A stretch of 64,000 bases of DNA, from the NCBI GenBank assembly GCA_036426205.1, contig CM071568.1, forward strand, positions 216,402,761 through 216,466,760. The letters are read 5' to 3'. The stretch's first letter is position 1. The number at the start of each line of letters is the position of its first letter. The position numbers were made by a program, and so were the translations under genes. The DNA is from Ascaphus truei. Taxonomy: Eukaryota; Chordata; Amphibia; Anura; Ascaphidae. Below the pieces are notes generated by a model. It was not told where the DNA came from. It saw only the letters and a list, made by a program, of their open reading frames with translations, and ran no database searches. Of the stretch, positions 50,640 through 62,631 are shown piece by piece.

Positions 50640-51265
50640 CCGGCATCAGAGAGAGGCGCTGCGCGGGATAGTGAGGGAGGCTCGCAGCTGGGTAGAGACA
50701 GAGCCTGGCCAGAGACCAATCTTTTCATTGCCGCCGGGCCCCAGCTCTCCCCAGCTGAGGCCCCTCACCGCAGCTGTCCACGGCGAGCTCTCTCATGCGC
50801 AGTAAGAGAGGATCGGCGAGCACTGGATCAGAGGAGAGCAGAGAGAGTGAGGGAGATGCAGGCCCGCAGCTCGGGAGAGCAGGGCCTGGCCAGAGACCAA
50901 TCCTTTCATTGCCGCCGGGCCCCAGCTCTCCCCAGCTGCAGGCCTCCCTCACCGACACTGTCCCACGCTGAGCCTCTCTCATGCCAGTAAGAGAGGATCG
51001 GCGAGCACTGGGATCAGAGAGAGGCAGAGAGAGTGAGGGAGATGCAGGCCCGCAGCTCGGGAGAGCAGGGCCTGGCCAGAGACCAATCCTTTCATTGCCG
51101 CCGGGCCCCAGCTCTCCCCAGCTGCAGGCCTCCCTCACCGACACTGTCCCACGCTGAGACTCTCTCATGCCAGTAAGAGAGGATCGGCGAGCACTGGGAT
51201 CAGAGAGAGGCAGAGAGAGTGAGGGAGATGCAGGCCCGCAGCTCGGGAGAGCAGGGCCTGGCAGC
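50640..51265. repeat. ~180-bp tandem array
   Basis: The landmark 'ttcattgccgccgggcccc' recurs at about 50727, 50907 and 51091, so three to four units of 180-184 bases. Each unit has 'gagagaggatcggcgagcac' and 'gcaggcccgcagctcgggag'. A 205-codon minus-strand frame (51342-50725) runs through it with an internal amino-acid repeat, explained by unit length divisible by three rather than by a gene. Confidence 0.85.
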
Positions 51266-52138
51266 ATCGAAAGGATTGGCAGCAAGGCAAAGAAGTTTGG
51301 GCGCCAACTTCCAGTGCCGGCAGGATCCCCCCGCTGCCACACCAGGCCCGGGATATTTGTCCACAGCTCTCCCCCGTTGGCGGCCCTAGTGGGAGGGTAA
51401 TCAAAACAAAGTTGTATTCAGCATACAGTATCGGTGTTCTCATCACTTAATTCATTCTTATTACTATTAGCGTCGATTTATAAATGTCAACATACGCATG
51501 GCAATGATAAGACATAATAAATGATCCCACTTAGCAAACATTGGTACCGTTGGTGAGGAGGAAGCTGCTCTGTGGGGTGATTGCGGTTTTAAAGATGCAA
51601 TGCTTTCCTACTAGTAAGACATTTAAGGGATTCAAGCACCATCTATATGTATTTAGAAATATATTTTTATTTACGTCCATTATTAGTATTCATGATTTAG
51701 TATATAAAATATTTTCTGCAGTGATAACCCATGATTAAGGCTAAGGCCCCGCTCCCAGATCAGGCACCCGCACTCTGACGGAGGCGGTGCGCGAGATACA
51801 CAGACCGCGATATGCGGTCTGTAGGGAGCGGGAGCCGAGCGGGAGGTGGGCGGGTGGTGGGCTGGTTTGACAGGGAGGGGGGCGTGGCTTGAGCGGAGGG
51901 ACCCGCTACTCTCTACCCCCCCCCCTCCCTCCACGGACTCGGGCTGGAGCTGAGCTTCGGTAAGTATTAAACACACACACACGCAGGCACTCATACACAT
52001 ACATACACAAACACACACACACACACACAGCACACTCACGCACTCATATCACACACCGCGCACACACAGGCAGGCACTCACGCACTCATACACACACACA
52101 ACACACACACAGACAGACAGAGCAGGCACTCACGCACT

Positions 52139-52143
<5 letters not shown>

Positions 52144-52173
<30 letters not shown>
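52144..52173. repeat. (CA)n microsatellite within a CA-rich tract
   Basis: This is part of a CA-rich tract (about 51969-52262) that interleaves CA runs with 'gacagacagaggcaggcactcacgcactc' units. The same tract recurs at 56065-56350. Confidence 0.8.
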
Positions 52174-52178
<5 letters not shown>

Positions 52179-52589
52179 GACAGAGGCAGGCACTCACGCA
52201 CTCGGTGCCACACATACCACACACAGACAGGCACCAGCGCACACACACAGACACACACCAGAGAAAGCACTCACCTGCTTTCACTCCACACTCCTCCCCG
52301 CTCCCCGAAGCCTCTCCTCCTCCCGCAGCCTCCCCTCCCATTGTCCACACCAGCCACACACGTCACGGTCAAAGCTAGAAAAAACACCATTCCTTGGTGT
52401 CTCCAGCGCTGACGCCGCAGCGTGTAGTCAGCTGTGCCGCCAGTGGGGACCGGACCGGCTCGCGAGGATTCCCCTGCTGGTGGGGAACTCGCTACATTGC
52501 CGCCGCGCAACGAGCGCACCGGGACCGAGGCCTTACACTGAAGATGCGGCTCAGTGAGTAAAGGTCCGGACTCTGAATAAAATGGCGCT

Positions 52590-52745
52590 GACTTTGAAGC
52601 AAGGGGAGCTTGATTCAAATCCCAGTGTCAGTTCATTGTGACCTGGGAATGTCCCTTTATCTCCCTGTGGCCTCAGCACCAACATTAGATTGTAAGTTCA
52701 CCTGGGCAGGGCTCATTTCACCTGCACATCTATGTAAACGCAGTA
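52590..52745 (+). repeat. tRNA-type SINE with conserved core and L2-like tail
   Basis: 'gcttgattcaaatcccagtg' supplies a B-box-like GATTCAAATCCC, then 'ttgtgacctgggaatgtccc', 'ctccctgtggcctcag' and the tail 'agattgtaagttcacctggg'. This order is that of widespread CORE/MIR-like vertebrate SINEs. A second copy is in unit 2 at about 56690-56825. Confidence 0.65.
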
Positions 52746-52785
52746 TCACACCGTCAAAAATATTATAATAACAGAAAGCAGCGTG

Positions 52786-52830
<45 letters not shown>

Positions 52831-53259
52831 ACAACAAGAAAGATCCCTTGCGGAGCACAAGGTGTAACAAAGTATAAATTACAACGTTTTATTTTATAAA
52901 AAACGGAGAGAAATTTAAAAAGTGGTGGGGGGGGGGGGGGGGGACGACCTCCTCAATGTTGTCTCAGAGGACAAAAGCAAAGTGCATAAATAAACAAAGT
53001 GTGGAGGACTGAAGAGAAATGACCAACTCAAATAAAAAGATGTAATAAGAGTGGTACATAAATAAATTCCCCTAACAGCTGGACCTGTGTCCTAATGTCT
53101 CTGCTGTATAGGAAATAGATGTTAAGAGCACAAACACACAGGTGAGTGGGCCCACAAAACACTGTGTGAAGACCAGGACATAAAGTACAAATATGCAAGT
53201 AGATATAACGCGCTAGGATATAGGTAAAGAACAGTCCTGAAAACAATTCAATGAAGCTA

Positions 53260-56231
53260 TTCAGCCAATGAGGAGCGAACGTCTACGGGCCACGCCTCGC
53301 CACACTTCCTATGCTACTTTTCTTTTGTTCCCCAGTTATTTAATAAAATGCAGCGCTCGGCGGCGGGCAGGGTGACGTACAGTGATGGACCTGCAGCTCT
53401 TTGTATTATCGAGGCACTAATAGGTAAGGAGACAAAACAGCTAAAGTCACTGCTAAATAGGCCAACAGATTTCCCGGGGCCCAGGACAGAGTTTAGAAAG
53501 CACTCCCCCCCCCCCGTGACAGCAGTCTGCAGTGACCCCCATTTTACACCTGCGTGAGCCCCCCTCTTATATTCCCACCTTCCCATCTCACTCTTACCCT
53601 CTCTCTACCTCCACACTCTTTCCCCCCTTCCCCATAATCCCCCAATTCCCCCGCATCCAATTACACACTACCCCATCTCCTTAATCCTTCTCCCATCATC
53701 CCACCCATCCCTACCGCCACATACACAATTCCCCCCAATAATTACCCCACAACAAAATACATACAGAAATCCCTGCTCAAATACAAAAAAAACCCACTCA
53801 CCACATATAAACAACCCCTCCAGAACATTTTTTTCAAATAAATATATCAACTTCCCCCCCCCACCCCAAAATACATACAATCATATTACCTTGTGGATAG
53901 TCCCTCAAGTTCATCTGATGCCCGGCTCTCTTCCGCTACTGTGGTACCTCCTGTCGGGCTTCACATCTCTCCCTCACTGTCTGTGTAAGGCTCGTCATGA
54001 TGGTGGTGCGTTTCACGGCTCAGAGAGAGGTCGCTGCGCGGGATAGTGAAGGAGGCTCGCGCTGGGTAGAGACAGCGCTCGGCCATAGACCAATACTTTC
54101 ATTGCCGCCGGCCCCAGCTCTCCCCAGCTAGGCCTCCCTCACGACCGTGTCCAACGCTGAGCCTCTCTCATAGCCAGTAAGAGAGGATCGCTAGCACTGG
54201 AATCATACGAGAAGAGGCAGGAGAGAGTGAGGGGGAGATGTCAGGCCCGCATGCTCGGAGAGCAGGGCCTGGCCCAGGCGGGCAATCCTTGCATTGCCGC
54301 CCGCCGCTACCGGGCCCCAGCGCTCCCCAGCTGCAGGCCTCACCCACGCACCGACATTGTTCCCACGCTTGAGACTCTCTCATGCCAGTAAGAGAGGAGA
54401 GGTTGAGAAAGGAGGACTACTTACAAGATATACCAGCTGCAGGCCCCTCCCTCACCGGACATTTTGTCCCACGCTGAGGACTTCTAATGCCAGTAAGAGA
54501 GGATCGGCGCAGAGCCTGGGTATCAGATGAGATTGGCCCAGAGAGAGTGAGGGAGAGATTGAAGGCCCGCAGTCGTGGGAGAGAGCAGGCCTGGACAAGA
54601 GACAAATCCTTTCATTTGCCGCGGGCACCAGCTCTCCCCAGCTGCAGGCACCCTCATAGACACTGTCCCACGGATGATGGAGGACTCTCTAATGCCAGTA
54701 AGAGAGGATCGGCGAGCACTGGGATTCAGAGAGAGGCAGACAGAAGAGAGGAGAGGGAGGGAGAGATGCAGGGCCAGGAGCCGGGAGAGCAGGGCCGCAG
54801 ATCGAAAAGGATGCAGCAAGGCAAAGAAGTTTGGGCCCAACTTCCAGTGCCGGCAGGATCCACCGCTGCAACAGGCCCGGGATATTTGTCCAAGCTCTCC
54901 CCCGTTGCGGCCCTAGGGGAGGGGTATAATTCAAACAAAGTTGTATTTCAGCATACAGTATCAGGGTTGTCATCCACTTTAATTCATTCTTATTACTATT
55001 AGCGTCGATTTATAACATGTCAACAATACTGCATGGCAATGATAAGACTAATAAATGATCCCAGCATAGCAAACATTGGACCGGCGTGAGGAGGAGGGAA
55101 GATGCTCTGTGGGGTGATGCGGTTTTTAAAGATGCAAGGCTTTTCCACTAGTAACACATTTAAGGGTTCAAGCACATCTATATGATTTAGAAATAGATTT
55201 TTTACTCCATTATGTCGAAATTCATGATTTAGTAATAAAAATCTTTCTGAGTGATTAAACCATGATTAAAGGATGAGAACGTTCCCCAAAAGAGTCGAAG
55301 TATAGAGGACAGAGAACAATAGCCACAGAACCGGAGGAATAGAGAGAATTCCTTTGCTCTCATCACCCTTCCCGTGTGTCTCGATTATGCTGCTTTTTGT
55401 CGTCTGTGCGCTCTTCCCTTGCCTCCGTTCGCTACCCTTCTTTTTGCCTTTCTCCTTCCGCCTTCTCTTTTCCGGAGTCTATTTTGGCTTTTCAGGCCCC
55501 TGTCCCGCCTTGACGATTTACATATGTTCTTTAGTACCCTATAGAGTCTGTTTTTCCCTACTCTTCGCGTGTCCTATCCGTGTCGTCTGTCCATCTCTAT
55601 TTGTTCTTTTTGACCCCCGGGGCGGTGTTCCATATGGTTTTATGTTTATACTATCCTACTTCCGATCGTTCGTGACTTTACTCGCCCTTGTCCTTTTTTA
55701 GTTGGCTCTCCCTCTCAAAATTTGCGTCCATGCTCCTTGCTTTACCTCCTCAGTTTCTACCACCTAGCTCTTTGCCGTTTTACCTACTGACCTTCCCCCC
55801 CTCGTCGGCTTGGCCTTCTCAGTTTTCTGCTCTTTTTTCGCCTTTCTACTTTGATTTTGTCGAATGTCTGTTTCGCTGAGCTGTGGATACCACAGACCGC
55901 GAATATGCGGTCTGTAGGGAGCGGGAGGCGGAGCGGGAGGGGGCGGGTGGTGGGCGGTTTGGTTTGACAGGGAGGGGGGGGTGGTTGAGCGGAGGGACCC
56001 GCTACTCTCCCCCCCCCTCCCTCCACGGGACTCGGGCTGGAGCGGAGTTCGGTAAGTATTAAAACACACACACACGCAAGGCACTCATACAACATACACA
56101 AACACACACACACACACAGGCAGGCACCACGCACTCATACACACACGCGCGACACACAGGCAGGCACTCACGCACTCATACACACCACACACACACAGAC
56201 AGACAGAGGCAGGCACTCACGCACTCATACA

Positions 56232-56264
<33 letters not shown>

Positions 56265-56874
56265 CAGACAGAGGCAGGCACTCAGCATCGGGCACACATA
56301 CACACACGACAGGCACGCACGCACACACACAGACCACACACACAGAGAAAGCATCCCTGCTTTCACTCCACACTCTCCCCGCTCCCCGAAGCCTCTCCTC
56401 CTCCCGCAGCCTCCCTCCCCATTGTTCACAGCCACACACGTCACGGCAAAGCTAGAAAGAGAAAACACATTCTCTGGTTGTCTCCAGCGGATGCACGCGG
56501 AGAGTGTAGTCAGCTGTGCCGCCAGTGGGGACGGGACGGCTCGCGAGGATTCCCTGACTGGTGGGGAACTCGCTACATTGCCGCCGCCACAACGGCGCCA
56601 GCAGCGGGGACCGAGGCCTTACAATGAAGATGGGCTCAGTGAGTAAAGGTCCGGACTCTGAATAAAATGGCGCGACTTTGAAGGAAGGGGAGCTTGATTC
56701 AAATCCCAGTGTCAGTGCATTGTGACCTTGGGAATGTCCCTTATCTCCCTTGTGCCTCAGGCACAACAATTAGATTGTAAGTTCACCTGGGCAGGGGCTC
56801 ATTTCAACTGCACATCTATGAAAACGCAGTATACACCGTCAAAAATATTATAATAACAGAAAGCAGCGTGTCAC

Positions 56875-56909
<35 letters not shown>

Positions 56910-57363
56910 CACACACACCACAACAAAGAAAGAATCCTTGCGGAGCACACAGGTGTAACAAAGTATAAAAAACGTTTATTATATATAAAAAGAGAGAAAT
57001 TTAAAAAGTGGTGGGGGGGGGGGGGGGGGACGACTCCTCAATGTTGTCTCTAGAGGACAAAAGCAAAAGTGCATAATAATAAAACCAAGTGTGGCTGGAG
57101 AAGAGAGAAAGAAATGACCAACTCAAATAAAAGATGTAATAAGAGTGGTACATAAATAAATTCCCCCCTAACAGCTGGACCTGTGTCCTAATTCGTCTTG
57201 CTGTATAGGGAAATAGATGTATAAGAGCACAAACCACAGGTGAGTGGGCCACAAAAACACTGTTGTGAAGACCATGGACATAAAGTACAAATATGCAGTA
57301 GATATAAACGCTAGGATATAGGTAAAGGAAACAGTCCTGAAAACAATTCAGAATGAAGCTATA
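53260..57363. repeat. Unit 2 of the duplication, indel-rich copy
   Basis: It follows unit 1 in the same order and orientation: 'ttcagccaatgaggagcg', C run, degenerate 180-base array (about 54000-54830), CA tract, SINE, G run, ending 'gaatgaagctat'. The differences from unit 1 are mostly one- to three-base insertions and deletions, including in nonrepetitive sequence, and it carries about 600 extra bases at 55265-55890. This pattern fits raw long-read errors better than evolution. Confidence 0.8.
55265..55890 (+). other. Extra ~600 bp present only in unit 2
   Basis: In unit 1 'catgattaagg' is followed after about 85 bases by 'gaccgcgatatgcggtctg'. In unit 2 the equivalent gap is about 630 bases of CT-rich sequence. 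Two open frames (55354-55701, 55688-55879) are rich in Phe, Leu, Ser, Pro and Cys with no domain. It has no repeat features or target duplication that I can see, and may be low-quality read sequence. Confidence 0.6.
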
Positions 57364-57699
57364 TAGCTGCAAGATGTAAGTCTGTCATAATAAAGCATGT
57401 TAGTGTCATGGAAGAAGAGTTGTCCAGATACATCCCGTCGTGAAGGTAAGTGATGGCAAAAGCATTGGTCCTAGTAGCTGGAGAGGAGGAGAAGAAAACC
57501 CGCCACCCCACGCTCCCACTCACGCGTTTCGACGGAAGGTCTTCTACTGGGGGAGCTTGAGAAAGGACGTGAGGGTCTGAAACATCGCTTCTTTTTGCTG
57601 TGATTACCCCTGATGCTTGTGTTGATTTATTAAATTTAATTTGTATGAATTGGTGTGAGTGCTGCGGATTTTGTGTTAGGATCATATATATATATATAT

Positions 57700-58015
57700 A
57701 TATAGGAGTAAGGCAGGTGGCACTCCAATAGGTGGCTGGTAAGCCACGGGTGCACGTCCCATAAGAGAATGTAGTTATACGTTACCGTTCCAAGATTGGT
57801 AACAAGAGCAGCATCAATGTGAAAATCAAAGTGTATTAGTGAAAGCAAAATACATCCAGAAACCAAACGTTCAGTCTACAGAATGGGACCTTCCTCAGGG
57901 GATCCGAAAGGTTGGGTTTTCTGATGTATTTTTGCTTTCACTAATACACTTTGATTTCAAACATGAGTGCTGTCTCTTGTTTACCAATCCTTGGAACGGG
58001 TAACGTATATACTTA
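57700..58015. mobile_element. Palindromic repeat flanking the Penelope-like element
   Basis: 'acgttaccgttccaagattgg' and 'aaatcaaagtgtattagtga' on the left are complementary to 'tcactaatacactttgattt' and 'ccaatccttggaacgggtaacg' on the right. The centre holds 'gggaccttcctcagg', a phrase also found at 58272. AT microsatellites border it (57683-57705; 58028-58056). It is probably terminal-repeat sequence of Penelope-like elements. Confidence 0.55.
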
Positions 58016-58021
58016 ATATAG

Positions 58022-58061
<40 letters not shown>

Positions 58062-58189
58062 GCTGCAGTGGAAGCTCTGTATTATAGCTGATAGTGGCGA
58101 AAATCAGGGTTGCAGACCTGTGAATGTGCTCACTAGTAATTAATATATATATATATTAAATATATATATAAAAGCATACAGTACCGTTT

Positions 58190-58330
58190 GTACGGGAATC
58201 AGCAGACAGCACTCAGGTTTAAATATTATTTTGTAGATAAGACACATCACCAACGTTTCGGCCCCACAAACGGGACCTTCCTCAGGGTAGTGCAGTTAAG
58301 AAATGACATACCAATACTAATATACCCCCA
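58190..58330 (-). repeat. Penelope-type terminal motif (hammerhead-like)
   Basis: On the minus strand 58285-58255 reads CTGAGGA, A, GGTCCC, loop, GGGGCC, GAAAC. The core strings CUGANGA and GAAA and a six-pair stem II match a hammerhead ribozyme layout apart from one extra A. Such motifs are known in Penelope-like elements, and one lies about 700 bases downstream. Confidence 0.45.
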
Positions 58331-59041
58331 ACCCCAGGTGCACCAGTGTTGATTAACAAAAAAAACACAATCAAAATCAATTTAAAATCTCCAAAGCCCA
58401 CCAAACGTGCCTACTTAGGAACTCTAATGTGCTGATGCCGCCATTTTTAATCCGTCCGGTCGCCATCTTGGAAACAGAGGCCGTGGGGCGCATGCGCAGT
58501 GAAAACCCATCAAAAGGAGAAGCCACGGTCCTATTGCGCATGTGCGGAAAAGCTCGCTTGGTGAAGCAGATGCGGTTTCCATCTAGGAAGGGATGCGCAT
58601 GCGTAGAAACGCCTACCGCAAGTTTGCCTGTAATGGAGCTGTTCGGCTTGGCTTTTTGGGGGTATATAAGTATGGGCATGTTATTTCTTCACTGCACTAC
58701 CATAACAGGTGAGCGGTCCATTCTATCTTGTTATATTTAGTACCATTTTGGATGTCTTTTGTCCCTATTCATGTTGGACCTGCTCCCACTCCAGAGATTA
58801 GATTAATTATACCACACCAATTACTGAGATATTTTGTGAGAGATTATTATAGCGATAAAAAATATATGAAGATGTCTGGTTTCTTGGCGAATAGATAGGA
58901 CTTTGAGGCTTGAACAAATGAGGTCATTGATGTATTTTCTATGAATGTGATACCCATGAAAGTACACAAACAAAAGACGTTAGGAGTTATTTTTCAGACT
59001 TGGAGATAATTTATACCTCACAAGCCAAAATCTGGTGGGAA
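58331..59041. other. GC-richer spacer before the Penelope-like ORF
   Basis: 58435-58625 has CGCCATCTTGG and GCGCATGCGC motifs like those at 3880 and 8390, so is probably promoter-like repeat DNA. Part of it may be the 5' region of the Penelope-like element. No gene is recognised. Confidence 0.35.
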
Positions 59042-61375
59042 GTAGCTATTTTCTAAAAAACTGAAAACAGGGGACTCAGAGTGAGACTTACACCTTCACA
59101 CCAGATTACTGATGCTGAATTTATCTCCAATTGGGAGAAAGTACTTCTTGAATGTTCAGCACGACTGATCAAACTTCTGATAGATTTTGAATCTACTAAA
59201 TTGGAAACAGTAAATACTGAGATTGAGACTTTATTACTGGACATAAAAACTTGGCAGACGTTAGAAAACAAACTTAAACTAAACATAGAAAAACTTACTG
59301 TTGAGATCAAAGAGTGTAAGCAGAAAAAATTTGTACGTGACACAACAGACTTCAAAGAAGGGAAGATTTTCCGTTATAAAAATAGATATCAGAAAGGCAG
59401 ACCACAGACGAGAAATTATGAATCCTCTTCTGAATGGAAAATATCTGCAAGTGATACAGAGCCCGAATCCAATCCAAATACTGTAGATCAGAGACCACAC
59501 ATAACATCGCAATCCCTCTTCTTCCACTACCTCCAAGGACTAGGTCTTTTTTAGAGGAAACATGCCTATATGCCAACACCCCTTTAAGAGGAAAACAAGA
59601 AGGGGCAAAGTAGACTTTCTTCGAGACAGAGAGAAATGGGCTTATCAGGAACAGGGGGAAAAGGGCTCACGGAATCCTCCAATGAAAAAACACTTAGAAC
59701 ATGACACAAACAGTCATAAAATCCTCTGACAAAGGGGGGAATGTAGAGGTACTAAATCAAAACGATTATGTCTGTGAATGTAGACGTTTACTATTAGATA
59801 TATTTTCCCCCAGTATATTAAAAACAGACCCTGCCACTGCGTTTCTAAAAGAACGATGAGTATTCTAAAAGAGGGTTTGGATAAAAAAACTAATATGTAA
59901 AAGTGAATTCGATTTCATGTTAATAAAGACGCCTAGAACAGCTACATTCTATCACCTGCCTAAGGTTCATAAAGGGGTCATTCCACCACCTGGAAGACCA
60001 ATAGTGTCTGGAATTGATAATCTCACTTCCAACACTAGTGTCTACCTTCATCGCCTTTTGTGTCCTTTCGTAAGCGCTCTGCCATCGTATCTGCGCAATA
60101 CAAAAGATACTCTTCTAACATTAGAAGACATCACGCTGGACCAACATACATACCTTGTTGGCCTAGACGCTAAAGCCTTCTACTGAAGCATTTCACATAT
60201 CTCAGGAAAGAATGCTGTCTCACATTTTCTGAAGGCCAGGAGTGAACACTCCAAACTCCATAATGACTTCATCATTAAATTGTTGAACTATACCTCGACA
60301 TACAATTTTTTCTTATTTGACAATCAGCTGTTCCATCAAGTACAGGGCACAGCAATGGGGACCACTTGTGCTCGCACCTATGCCAATTTGTATCTGGGTT
60401 GATGGGAGGAAACAGTGGTCTTCTGTGAAGCCCAGGAAAGATTCACGGAGCATGTCAAACTTTGGGTCAGGTATATTGACGATGTTTTGTAACTATGGAG
60501 AGGTACGGAAGATCTACTGAATGAATTTATCAAAGAACAAGAATGAGAACAATCTAAAATTGACATATCAAGTCAAAAAAAGACTGAATTGATTTCCTGG
60601 ATATTACCATAACTAAAACAGAAAGTGGTAGACTACAAACCAGTATATACAGGAAACCCACTTCTACAAATTTACTTAGGGCAGACAGCCATCACCACAG
60701 ACACAACATCACTAATATTCCAACTGGACAATTTCTTAGGTTACAACGCAATTGTTCGACTACTAGGGAATACAAAGGTCAGGCAGCTGATATGAGCGCA
60801 AGGTTTTATGAATGGAGCCATGGTAAAAAGTCAGTGAAAAAGCATATCACAGGGCTCTCATAACACCAAGACCTGAACTACTAATGAAAAATACAAAAAA
60901 ATATACTGATGACACAATTCGATTTATAAGTACCTACAGTAGTCAATGGCAAGATGTAAAGGATATCTTTCGTAAGTATTGGGATATCGTATTAGAAGAT
61001 TCAGATCTGAAACAAGTTCTTGGCAACACTCCAAGTATGGGATGTAGAAGAACTAAGAACATTAAAGATCGAGTGGTACGCAGCCACTTCCAAGCTCCAT
61101 CAAAACGGACGTGGCTGGGAGGGAAACCCCAAGGCTCATACCCATGTGCCAGATGCAAGGCCTATAAATTCATGAAAGTCACTAAGGAATTTTCAGACGC
61201 TACCAATACAACCTCCTATAAAATTAAAAACTATATAGACGGTCTAACATCCGGGGTTCTCCACCTGATAACTTGCATCTGTGGGAAGCTGGATATGGGT
61301 AAAACCCACAGACAACTATAAGTAAGAGTGCTTGAACACATTGGAGCAGTCAGGAATGGCTTGGAAACCCCGGTA
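59042..61375 (+). pseudogene. Penelope-like element, RT plus GIY-YIG, decayed
   Basis: Penelope-like retroelements combine an RT related to telomerase with a GIY-YIG endonuclease. 59081-59490 gives an N-terminal helical region. From 59917 come 'ATFYHLPKVHKG', 'GRPIVSGIDNLTSNTS', 'YLVGLDAKAFY', 'QVQGTAMGTTCA' and the catalytic 'VRYIDDVL' (about 60467-60490). The C-terminus (60884-61375) ends 'SGVLHLITCICGKLDMGKT' and 'EHIGAVRNGLE'. Several in-frame stops and shifts break it. Both GIY-YIG tyrosines look replaced (His or Leu, and Asp). It resembles the Neptune group of fishes and frogs. Confidence 0.85.
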
Positions 61376-61981
61376 GCGAGACGTGACGGAGACCCATAGT
61401 GGTGATAGTAGTATACTGAGCTTTGCGGGCATTAAACATGTTCCCTTAAGTCCACGTAGAGGAAATTGTGATAAACATCTTCTCCAACGAGAATGTCTTT
61501 GGATATTCCAGTTGCAAACTCAGAGTCCTTTAGGATTAAATGAGGGATTTATTTATTCATCTTTTTTGTGAAGATGATTTAAGAGACTCCCTCATGTATA
61601 ATAAAGGACAACACATGGTTTTCAAACATGATTAACCATATACACTTTATCATTGTAAAAGATTCATTTATTTATGAACTTTGGGGATCCAGGTATATAG
61701 CCTTAATCCAGCTACGATCTGTATTGACTTTTTGGGCAGATTACTTTAGGGGCTCTTCACGCCTACATTTATATTCACGATCCCACCATTGCGAATTTTT
61801 CATATATACCATCTCAATATTAAGAACCCATTGCTATTGCCTAAATTGCCTAAATTGGAAGGCAAGAAAAAAAAAAGGGGGAGGGAAGGGCCGACGTCGG
61901 ACATTTTCGACAAAGATGCTGGTGCACGGGAATGGTACACAGGCCGCTCCACAGGACAATGTTTCGCTGGGGGGAGGGATA
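61376..61981. other. 3' flank of the Penelope-like element
   Basis: The text continues as element-like sequence for about 200 bases ('cgtagaggaaattgtgataaaca'). The remainder has an A/G run at about 61868-61889. No gene is seen. Confidence 0.35.
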
Positions 61982-62631
61982 TGTGACAGAGTCACTGACT
62001 CAGTAGGCTGGAACCGTGAATGGAGAGACGCTGAAGCCAGTACACAGAGCGTTAATCTCCTCAGAGAGAGAAAGCACAGCTGAAGACTGATTAAACAGGG
62101 GCTGAACTCATCAGTGAAACAAGTGCTTTAAAAAGCAGGAAGTTGCTCACACAAGGTGAGCTTGTTTTTCCCCAGGAGGCTGGAGAGACTTCTCCCGGCT
62201 AGGAAGCCCTAGCTGTTGCTCTGGTCCCCCAGACCTGCGAGGAGCTTTGCTGCTGGGACCAGCTGGGACCCCAACCCAGGATAAAGATAAAGATTGCTGC
62301 GAGCTGGACACAGCCTGTTCCCCGGAACTGGCGTTCCTGTTTGCTATTGGAGCTGCATTACAGATAAGACTTTATTATGATACTTATTTGTTATACTTTG
62401 TAGAGCACATGTTTTGGGCATAACCAGATTAGCTGGCTGCCCTGTTAGTAAGGGCTCAAGAAGTGAGTTAGTTTCCCTAATGGGAATAGGCTTTATTTTC
62501 TAGAAAGTAGTTTCTTAAAGGGACAGTGCACCCGTACTTTATTTTGGTTGTGGCTAATAAACCACTACAGTTTAAAGTTTCCCATCGTGTCTAGCATCTT
62601 ACTGACCCCGCCGCGAGGCCGTCTTGCCACA
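61982..62631 (+). mobile_element. LTR-like segment (possible solo LTR)
   Basis: It starts TGTGACAGAGTCACTG and ends CTTGCCACA, the TG...CA form of an LTR. 'ggctaataaaccactacag' at about 62553 is a polyadenylation-type signal and 'cccatcgtgtctagcatctt' follows. It encodes nothing. No matching internal region or clear target duplication was found, so the call is tentative. Confidence 0.45.

Larger units (their letters stand above)
49899..53259. repeat. Unit 1 of a 3.4 kb head-to-tail duplication
   Basis: It starts 'ttcagccaatgagggcgaac' and ends 'caattcaatgaagctat', running directly into the second unit. It holds a C homopolymer (about 50143-50160), a pyrimidine-rich stretch, a 180-base tandem array, CA microsatellites, a SINE and a G homopolymer (about 52926-52943). 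There is no real gene; Pro/Ser/Leu-rich open frames come from simple sequence. Confidence 0.85.

Noticed and set aside
50640..51265. CRISPR-like array of regular repeats
   Set aside because: The units are about 180 bases with no short repeat/unique spacer alternation, and the DNA is vertebrate.
51683..52618. Cys/Val-rich and Arg/Gly-rich minus-strand ORFs
   Set aside because: They follow CA/TG microsatellites and GC-rich noncoding repeat, and are disrupted in the second copy.
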